This document shows, one piece after another, positions 56,790 to 64,000 of a stretch of DNA of 64,000 nucleotides (position 1 is the first letter of the stretch; each line of letters begins with the position of its first letter). The position numbers and the translations under genes are program-made. Below the pieces are notes generated by a model. The model saw only the letters and a list, made by a program, of their open reading frames with translations, was not told where the DNA came from and ran no database searches. This DNA is from Tigriopus japonicus (lineage: Eukaryota; Arthropoda; Copepoda; Harpacticoida; Harpacticidae). The stretch covers positions 913,857-977,856 of the forward strand of contig CM021314.1 in NCBI GenBank assembly GCA_010645155.1. Reading direction: 5' to 3'.

Positions 56790-59700
56790 CGCGGTTCAAA
56801 TTGGGGGAAGGAAGGAAGGTTCCACGGATGGGCCCTCGACAGAGTTTGGTGAACTGCGTTACGTGTACTTGGAAGTCTGTCGGATAGGTTGTCAGCGAAT
56901 GAGTGGTCAAGTGCAAGCAAGTATAAACACCCAGGAGGAGATCGATCCTCCTATGTATGTCGTTGGTATGGGATTTTCAGCGGCAAATAAAAAGAGTTGG
57001 CGATGGTTGATTAGATTGAAGATCACAGCACTAAGTATCTACGTCGATTTTGTTGTTTGTGTTGGCGCTCTCTTTTCCGCGGTCTTTCTGAAAGCTGGCT
57101 TAAATGGTTAAATCCTTTGGCCCAGACAACAAGAACACTTTGGGGAGACTTGCTGTCCTTTTGTTTGTGGGATCTTGATGCTTACGGGAACGAGTGATCA
57201 ACGGGCGCGGACGCCGGTCGGTTGAGCAAATTGTCGGCTCCTACTAACCGGGCTCGTCGAAGTTCGGATCACGTCCACATTCGCGGAGCCCTCGCACCGA
57301 GGGATCCAAACTGGGGATAGTGACAAAAGCGACGATGGCGCCGGGATCACCTGTTTCCATATGTGTGGGGTTTCGGGGGACACACGTGGGTCAGAGATCC
57401 GTGGAATCCAGGATCTCCAGCTTGAATTCAATCGAGGGGAGACGCCCGTGCTAGAACATGGACTTGACCAGCTTTGACTAACCCGTGATGGTTTTCGGGA
57501 ACGAGCAATAAAATGGAGGCTGACAGCTCAAACGGGATATGAACTAAGAGGATGGCGACAATGTAGAGGGCAGCGGCGACGGCAACGACGGCTGCAACTA
57601 GTCCTACAACAACGATGATGAGGAGGTTTAAGAAGAAGATAATGGTGGTGGTGGTGATGATTGCGATGACGGAGGTGGATCAGCAGGAGGGGCCGCGGCG
57701 GGACCTACAACGCGCACGAAGCAACAGCTGCTCGCGCTATTTCACACGGAAACTTTTGTCAAACAGACAGACGTCACTCGATTGAAGACGAATGTAATAT
57801 TGTTTCTCGGTCGGACCTCAATGGCTTCTGCTGTAAAGAGGGAAAGGAAGCAAAAATTGGAACAAAGTCAAGTTTCAAACGGCACACTAGTGCGCTTGTA
57901 CTATGTATGGCCCGAACCCCAAATTCAGCCTGGGCACACTAACGCTCTTTTGGATCATCAGAAAATATCTTCACAGAACCTGGTCTCACTTGGCTTCCAC
58001 AACCAAAGCCTCTTGCAAGAGGAGGTAGAGGTTTGGTCTCACTTTTATACCTATGATCACCTCTCCATTTCTTCCTCCTAGAATAAATGCCAAAGAGCTC
58101 CCCATCTTACCCATGATTGTTAATATGCTCACGTATGGCCGAACTCAAGCAAGACATCCTTCAAGGTTGGCCAAGGCCAACAACATTCGTCGTTCTAGAA
58201 ATATGTCTCAAAGTGCGCGTGCGTGGAGGGCAAAAAGGAGGATCCCCGACAATCTTTGAGAGTTTGCCCTCTACCCTAAAAGGATGAACATCCTCCCTTT
58301 CCCCTGTCCCGTCCCCAGCTATTGAACCAACTCTCCATCTGGGATCTTATCGTCCCACCCATCCAGCTCACCTTCAACGAATGATCCTTGGGACTAGAAT
58401 TCAGGCCGAAGAACGCGAAATCGAGAGTGGAATCGAGACCCTTGGGTCAGAGTTCAACTCGGGAAAGATAGATATTCCGTAGATGGGTAGATAGATGAAT
58501 GGATGGATGGATGCTGGCCCAAGAACGAGATGAACAACTGAAGGAGTAGCTCGAGTCTTCAAAGCTAGCAGCTTACTTGTTCTTGTACAAAAGAATGAAA
58601 AGAACGTGACAGCGTGACGAGTTCACTCCAAGTTTGAAAAGACTCCGAAACGCCTGATTGAGTCCGGAGATCGCTAAACAGCGATTTGATGGATTCCAGC
58701 TAGGTGGGATGGATATGGCGATAGGTGAATCAAATGGCTCCTACCTTGAGAGGTACTTTATTTGTTGCCAAGGATAACAATACAACTCTGCTTTTAAAGC
58801 AAATTTTAACACCTAGATGGCAGTAGATCACTGGTTGACTAACCGCTAATTATAAGCTTACATTCCAATGGTAATAGTCTAATGTGTCATTTTGAAGCGT
58901 TTAATTTCAATGAGTGGTGCAATATGGCCATCTTAGCTTCCATCAAGTCACCTCAGAGACAGGGATACAAGAAGAGGACGAACTTTGTCAGCTCCGAAAG
59001 AAGGCGCGTCATGAGGCCGGGGAAGTTGCTCAGAAATCGGGCTGATCAGGCAGAGCGAGAGTCCGAGAGAAAATCTTGCAAGAACCACTACCCTTCGTCC
59101 ACCTCCTCGTCGCAAAGCAAAGGTTATTTCATCGAACATTCCAAAGTTTGCGAGAGACCGAATCCACCATATTCAAAGTGTCCATGAATCGCTGGCCCAT
59201 TTGCCCTTGAAAGAGATGACCCCCTCCTCCCAACGAGGTCGCTTTCAACTTCGTTCTTGGGCTTGTGTTCGTTCGTTTCTTAGGCCGATCATGTTGTCAA
59301 GCGGCTGGCGACGCCTTACACAAGGACAACGTTGTCTGTTTGATTCCTTTTTTCTGCTGTAATCACGAACAAAGTCATTCCCTTTCCACGAGATTGGGAC
59401 CACCTTGGCGCGCTTAAGAGCGCCTGGTAGGAACGGGGAACATTTGACTTGGGGAAGTACGTTTTTGATTGTTCCCGAAGAGTCATCAGCCTCAGACCCC
59501 AGGTGGTGTTGAGGCTGAGGTGGAGAAATACGTAGATCAACGGAGGCACGAGCCCTGTTGTCTCCTTTGGGTTGAGTTGAACGGAGGGAAAGAACTGTTC
59601 GATCCTCGACGAGTCAACATAGTTCGAGATTATTGAACGGTCTCGATTTTAAGTATTGGGAAAGTCCATCAAGTCACGGATCATGGATCTACAAGGAAAA

Positions 59701-60145
59701 AAGCCCTTCGATGCACTCTCTTGATCTTGACATACGATAGTTGTCAGCCAGACATCGCTCTGGCTTTTATTCGGATATTTTCACGTGCTCTAAATAGGCA
59801 ATGGGAATCTTTTGGCAATTGTCTCAAACTTAATATTATAAATTATTTTCTAACTCGCTACGTCTTGTAGTTTGCTTTACAAATTCGTCAGAACGTCTGA
59901 AATCTGTCCCGAACATTCCACTTGTTCCAAGAACTTTCCTCTTCCATGCAATGGGACGAAAAAAAGCAACGTTTTGCTAGAGTGGCAGTACTCTCAACTC
60001 GAATCTCTTAAACATTATTTTCACAAGCACACCAACAACAAAAGTATCCTGCTTAAAAAGAATATTTTCGTAGTCTACGTAACTAAAGAATAGTTTGGGA
60101 CTTCAATAACGCGATTTTAGTTTGATTCAATTCTATATCATAATG
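56790..60145. other. Intergenic, no gene seen
   Basis: It holds the PTP4A promoter and GGT/GAT-rich simple sequence around 57.6 kb. Open frames are short and unrecognised. An ATGG microsatellite lies at 58494-58513. Confidence 0.5.
58494..58513. repeat. (GGAT)n microsatellite
   Basis: About five tandem GATG/GGAT units. Confidence 0.8.
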
Positions 60146-60151
60146 TTTATT
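60146..60151 (-). terminator. Poly(A) signal AATAAA (minus) of GTDC1
   Basis: TTTATT on the plus strand lies 33 bp beyond the GTDC1 stop codon on the minus strand. Confidence 0.65.
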
Positions 60152-60183
60152 GTTTATGGATTGATCGCAACACCCCTCCAAAT

Positions 60184-61287
60184 CTAGATCTTTGCATTAA
60201 GCAAGTAATAAAAGTCATCTTTGACGGCCTTCAATCGTTCGCAAATGACCTGTGGTTGAAAGCGATTACGATGGTCTTGCACTAGACTTGGTTTGATACA
60301 ATAGGATCTGAGTTTTTTAAAGAGTTGTTGATCGGTGTTGTACACACAATCTTTGGGATAAAGTTCCGGATAGACCAGTCGATTCGGCACTAAAGGCAAG
60401 CATCCCAAGTACGTAGCTTCCAGCATAGAAACGCCAAAGAACTCGTGATAAGCAGTAGAAACGACGACATGACTCTGGCTCAAGACTTCATAATAATCTT
60501 TCCGTGAGGGCAGATATCCCCAGTGAGCGATGAAGTCGGAACCCAAGGCGGCCTTGCTAGTGTCAAAGATCTCGGGAACTTGAGCATATGTTTCGCCCAA
60601 GATTGACACAATGAACCTATGGCCCTCGGCTTTTAACTTGAGTAGCACTGTGAAAAATCCGTCAGGATTTTTGTCATGCTCCCAACGATGTGGCCACACA
60701 ATCCTTAAGGGTTCACCTGACACATTAATTGTGACAATGGAAAGTGGCAAGGAACTCCAATCGATGGGAAAATAAAGGACAAGGCTTTTGCCTTCGATTT
60801 GACCTCGAATGGACAACCAGTCGGCTCTATGATCGGGTTGTGAATTGAGATGGGATTGGATGTTTTCCAAAAAAGAGGTTTGGTTGAATGTCGAGTTGAA
60901 CACCACCAAATCGGCTGCAAGAGCGGTAAGGATCTGATTGTACCCGTATTGAAAGTCTCGCTCTTTAGCCGCTCTTACAGGATACACCAACTGATTCTCA
61001 TGAAAATACACAATTTTCCGCACAGACCGGTCGGCCAACATGGGACAAAGACCCAATAACTCGGCCAAATTTAGCACGGAAGAACAAAATAGAACATCAA
61101 AAGTCACATCCGAGGGAAATTTCTGACTAAAAAACAAAGCCGAAGTGCGGGCACGCCAATGCCATTTCTTGGCCGGCAAAGTCAACACGGTCACGGCCAA
61201 CCCTTTTTGGTTCCAAGTCTGTTCCAAAAGGTCTACAAGCTGCTTATGAGAGCCGCCGTAGAATGGCTCGATGATCAACACCTTCAT
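60184..61287 (-). CDS. GTDC1: tRNA-queuosine alpha-mannosyltransferase (GTDC1/QTMAN)
   Basis: A single exon of 367 residues (human 458). The N-terminal block is diagnostic for the family: IEPFYGGSHKQLVDLLEQ, LPAKKWHWRARTSAL, FHENQLVYPV and RDFQYGYNQIL. The C-terminal Rossmann half has IVWPHRWEHDKNPD, HWGYLP and the E-x7-E motif HEFFGVSMLEA of GT4-type glycosyltransferases. It lacks the roughly 90-residue low-complexity insert present in the human protein. Human GTDC1 mannosylates the queuosine at the wobble base of tRNA-Asp; the same role is inferred here. I start at the ATG 61287-61285; the preceding in-frame codon is GTG. The start is only 75 bp behind the POLR2D stop, on the same strand. 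Confidence 0.95.
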   Translation of the reverse strand: MKVLIIEPFYGGSHKQLVDLLEQTWNQKGLAVTVLTLPAKKWHWRARTSALFFSQKFPSDVTFDVLFCSSVLNLAELLGLCPMLADRSVRKIVYFHENQLVYPVRAAKERDFQYGYNQILTALAADLVVFNSTFNQTSFLENIQSHLNSQPDHRADWLSIRGQIEGKSLVLYFPIDWSSLPLSIVTINVSGEPLRIVWPHRWEHDKNPDGFFTVLLKLKAEGHRFIVSILGETYAQVPEIFDTSKAALGSDFIAHWGYLPSRKDYYEVLSQSHVVVSTAYHEFFGVSMLEATYLGCLPLVPNRLVYPELYPKDCVYNTDQQLFKKLRSYCIKPSLVQDHRNRFQPQVICERLKAVKDDFYYLLNAKI

Positions 61288-61362
61288 CACTTAACCACTA
61301 AAAGAAGATAACGTTCAACGTTGGAAATGCATTTAATCACGTGCCTTTGAAGGAATCCAAGA
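61288..61362 (-). promoter_or_regulatory. POLR2D-GTDC1 intercistronic region with ATTAAA and splice acceptor
   Basis: On the minus strand the 75-bp spacer contains ATTAAA (61337-61332), 25 nt after the POLR2D stop. A pyrimidine tract and acceptor (TTATCTTCTTTTAG, ending at 61298) come next, then 10 nt to the GTDC1 ATG. There is little room for an independent promoter. This order is that of a trans-spliced intercistronic region. Confidence 0.5.
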
Positions 61363-61791
61363 CTAGTACTGAAAGCTGCGCTTAGTCTGAATATCATCGA
61401 GTAATGAAGCCAATTCTTGGTCGTCAAAACGTCCCTCCAAACTCGGAATGAGAGCCTTGGCTTCTTCGGGAGATTCTGGACAGAGATTAGCTAAAGCGGC
61501 CAATTCGAATTTGTGGATCTTCTTATTGGTGAGTAGAGCGCGAATGGCGGCGATGTTTTCCATGTTCTTGAATTTGGCAAAGCGTTGCGTGTAGTTGAGC
61601 GTTTTCATGAAGACCTCGGAGAATTCTTGCTCTTCTTCGGCGGATTCGTTCTGTTGTTTGCGATGCTGAAGCAGAATGTGGACCTCGGAAATCAACAGGG
61701 TTTTCGTCTCGTTATCTTCAAACTCTTTGGGAAACACCAATTCAGAAGCATCTTCGTCGCCCTGAGTTGGTTCTTGAGCGGTGGCGGCCAT
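61363..61791 (-). CDS. POLR2D: RNA polymerase II subunit RPB4 (POLR2D)
   Basis: One exon of 142 residues, the same length as human POLR2D. Conserved stretches include [69 protein letters not shown] and the exact C-terminus [14 protein letters not shown]4 pairs with RPB7 to form the polymerase stalk, needed for initiation and linked to mRNA export and decay. Start is the ATG at 61791-61789, which gives the typical Met-Ala-Ala N-terminus. It is probably the first gene of a two-gene unit with GTDC1. Confidence 0.97.
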   Translation of the reverse strand: MAATAQEPTQGDEDASELVFPKEFEDNETKTLLISEVHILLQHRKQQNESAEEEQEFSEVFMKTLNYTQRFAKFKNMENIAAIRALLTNKKIHKFELAALANLCPESPEEAKALIPSLEGRFDDQELASLLDDIQTKRSFQY

Positions 61792-62228
61792 GCTTCGTTC
61801 CTATTCGATATCACTCGACTTGGGAAGAAAAACTTGTCCAAAATCTGTGTGCGAGAGTCCGGGTTTGACTGAGATCTCGGACGATGTGAGGAAATTCAAA
61901 GAAACAATGAGGCGGACGCTAGGGTTTGTTGTCAAACGCCGACTCTTAAAACAAGGGTGACCAGTCAGAAAGGTCCATTGCATTGCGAAGTGGAGATCCG
62001 CTGAGGGGAATTGAAGTAATGAGGACTTTGGTAGAGGCACAAAACATAATTTGTCTCATAGCTTCAAAATAACTGTTGTTTACGGCAATTTGCATGTCAG
62101 TTGGTCTCTCAAGCCCAGAAGCACTGAATTTCTGGAGTGAGAGGCCAACGGTGAGAATTATGATTTCCAGAAGGATTAATTCAATTGCGTTCTTCTGCCA
62201 ACGAGACCTTGCTTGTATTCATTAGACG
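61792..62228. other. POLR2D promoter side, no further gene seen
   Basis: This is the 5' flank of POLR2D. No other gene or clear promoter element was recognised. Confidence 0.5.
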
Positions 62229-62412
62229 ACGTATTTCAATTTTCAGCTCAATCGAATGCCAGAGTAAAAAGTTATGCCTTCTCAAACTTATGTACCGGAG
62301 AGAGCATAGAATGAATGGCTAATTCGTTCATTCTCGGCAGGATTTGCACTGAACTTTAAGAGAACGTAACTTTTGACTCAGACGTTCGATTCAGCTGAAA
62401 ATTGAAATACGT
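62229..62412. mobile_element. MITE, 184 bp, with ~55-bp terminal inverted repeats
   Basis: The first 20 bases (ACGTATTTCAATTTTCAGCT) are a perfect inverted copy of the last 20, and pairing continues with about 86% identity for some 55 bp on each side. No coding sequence is possible in the remaining ~75 bp. TA dinucleotides lie at both possible inner boundaries (GTA|TTTCAA and TTGAAA|TAC), compatible with a TA target duplication, but the exact ends are unclear. A second, older copy lies at about 51258-51446. Confidence 0.75.
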
Positions 62413-62786
62413 ATTCTTATTAACTTATGTTAATAAGTTCTCATTTGCATAAGAACGTAATTGAATTGTTCCTACTGGAAATCGTGATTCTTTTCGTTAG
62501 CCTCCAAGTCCAGTGAAATTCAGTGGTTCTTACTCAAGCATAACCCAAGATTTACTTTTCCACGGATTTCGAAAAATTGTGTCAATTACTTAAAAATGTA
62601 ATTGATTACATATACCTTGTCAAAAATATAAAATATTGCAATCACAATCCCCTGGTGCAAAAATATAAAATTACATGTAATTGTATTTGAAATGAGATGA
62701 TTGTCTTATGACTACAATTTCATTTTACCATCTCTGACGTATCCTCATAATTAGAGACAGGAAGTTTAGACGAATAAAACTGTCAA

Positions 62787-62940
62787 ATTAGACGAAAAAA
62801 GACGAATAAAATTGTCCGATTAGACGAAAAAAGACGAATGAAATTGCCCGATTAGACGAGAAAAGACGAATAAAATTTCTCGATTAGACAAAAAAAGACG
62901 AATAAATGGCTTCATTAGACGAAAAAAGACGAAAAAACAC
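62787..62940. repeat. 32-bp minisatellite, ~5 copies
   Basis: The unit begins ATTAGACGAAAAAAGACGAA and recurs at 62787, 62819, 62851, 62883 and 62914 (period 32, last 31). A partial unit precedes at about 62765. Copies differ by a few substitutions. Confidence 0.9.
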
Positions 62941-63034
62941 TGACTTTCACGGTAGTAAAGACTTACGAATTGCCTGTAAATAGGATTCAAAGAGCCTTAA
63001 ACTGCTGCTCATAAAGTAGACGTAAAGTGAGTCC

Positions 63035-63888
63035 CAATTAACCCAGATCAAGGGCTTGTTGTGCGTTGAGGTTCAGAGAATTATCACGAGATGGTGCTGT
63101 TCCACGCGTCAACTTGGAAAAATCAGAGCGAGTCATATACATAACTTTTGAAGTCGCTCATGTTTGAAATCAAGATGATATGATCTTAAAAGTTATTGTA
63201 TCGTGTAGAGGGAATCATCCTCTCCCAAATCCACATATTTTGGGCTGATGAAGTTGATTTGAACTCAAATTATGGAATTCGGAAGATTCCCGTTGCCCGT
63301 CTAGGTTGAGAGATGTGAGTTTATCCTGACAATGGTTTTGGTTGCGCAACGGGGCTTAAATAACAAAACAAAGGATCAAGAATCCGGGATTATAAAATCC
63401 GGCAGTTTTCAAAGCATCCAAGTCGCAAAGGTGGTCTGTGGAATGCGAAAACCAAGATTGGAAGAACAAGGGTTTTCGCATTTCACAAACTACCCTCATG
63501 AGTTACATGGTATGAAAATGTCGTATTTTTAAATCCCGTATTGCTGATCGTTTGTTTTGTTGTTTAAGCCCCGTTGCGCAACCAAAACCATTGTCAGGAT
63601 AAACTCACATCTCTCAACCTAGACGGGCAACGAGAATCTTCCGAGTCCCATAATTTGAGTTCAAATCAACTACATCAGCCCAAAATATGTGGATTTGGGA
63701 GGGGATGATTCCCTCTACACGATACAATAACTTTTAAGATCATATCATCTTGATTTCAAACATGAGCGACTTCAAAAGTTATGTATATGACTCGCTCTGA
63801 TTTTTCCAAGTTGACGCGTGGAACAGCACCATCTCGTGATAATTCTCTGAACCTCAACGCACAACAAGCCCTTGATCTGGGTTAATTG
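63035..63888. repeat. Long inverted repeat, arms ~344 bp, loop ~166 bp
   Basis: The left arm 63035-63378 is the near-perfect reverse complement of the right arm 63545-63888, from CAATTAACCCAGATCAAGGG at the outside to AAAACAAA at the loop. I see only a handful of mismatches. The loop (63379-63544) retains weak inverted similarity near its edges. No coding content or target duplication was found. It could be a foldback-type element or an inverted duplication; the transcript would form a long hairpin. Confidence 0.85.
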
Positions 63889-64000
63889 AGTCTAGCTTAG
63901 AAAACCACCCCGCAATGCTAAGTGCAACCTCACGTGAGTGAGTTTGCGTGGTGATAACAAACGTACCGTGTATTTACCTGTGAGGCGATTTTTCGTCCTG
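63889..64000. other. Right edge, nothing recognised
   Basis: A short tail after the inverted repeat. It includes GTGAGTGAGTTTGCG-like sequence but no supportable feature. Confidence 0.4.

Noticed and set aside
1..64000. CRISPR arrays, bacterial operons, riboswitches or prophage
   Set aside because: The sequence is eukaryotic, with spliced genes. The tandem arrays present have no spacer-repeat pattern or cas-like genes.

Overview
The window is animal nuclear DNA, most likely from an arthropod and perhaps a crustacean such as a copepod. Protein-coding genes are split by short introns, mostly 60-80 bp, with GT..AG ends. Many genes use AATAAA poly(A) signals. The recognisable proteins are metazoan: Blimp-1/PRDM1, a Nanos-type zinc finger, WDR70, TTC1, RTCA, a PRL phosphatase (PTP4A), GTDC1 and POLR2D. 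A secreted protein with repeated Cys/GPC modules points to arthropods. The taxon is an inference; no rRNA or mitochondrial marker is present.

Layout. 1-325 holds the probable 3' exons of an unidentified gene. 711-7016 (+) is an 18-exon gene for a ~1,440-residue single-pass membrane protein made of three SEA-like domains alternating with sushi-like Cys modules. 8941-10317 (+) is a single-exon secreted Cys-rich protein. 11447-14308 (-) encodes the PR domain and five zinc fingers of Blimp-1. From about 14.3 to 41.4 kb there is no gene I can support. That desert holds microsatellites, short inverted-repeat elements, a hAT-like MITE, and an assembly gap at 33554-33657 flanked by near-identical 218-bp copies.

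The second half is gene dense. Nanos-like (41468-42410, +) converges on TTC1 (42601-44850, -), with poly(A) signals about 40 bp apart. A 917-bp hAT-like non-autonomous element, full of ~40-bp repeats and bounded by a perfect 8-bp target duplication, sits just upstream of WDR70 (47231-49732, +). A secreted protein with two C-type lectin folds follows (50671-53153, +). Four housekeeping genes then lie on the minus strand: RTCA, PTP4A, GTDC1 and POLR2D. The end of the window holds a MITE, a 32-bp minisatellite and a long inverted repeat (63035-63888).

Most genes are functionally unrelated. The arrangement of interest is on the minus strand. GTDC1 starts only 75 bp after the POLR2D stop, and RTCA starts behind the PTP4A poly(A) signal. 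Both downstream genes have a splice acceptor 9-10 nt before the ATG, which would fit operons resolved by spliced-leader trans-splicing. The other notable items are a PAM2-like poly(A)-binding-protein motif in the Nanos-like protein, and the exon-level repetition and loop insertions of the SEA/sushi receptor.

All exon boundaries were read by hand from splice signals and frame continuity. No transcript or database search was available.
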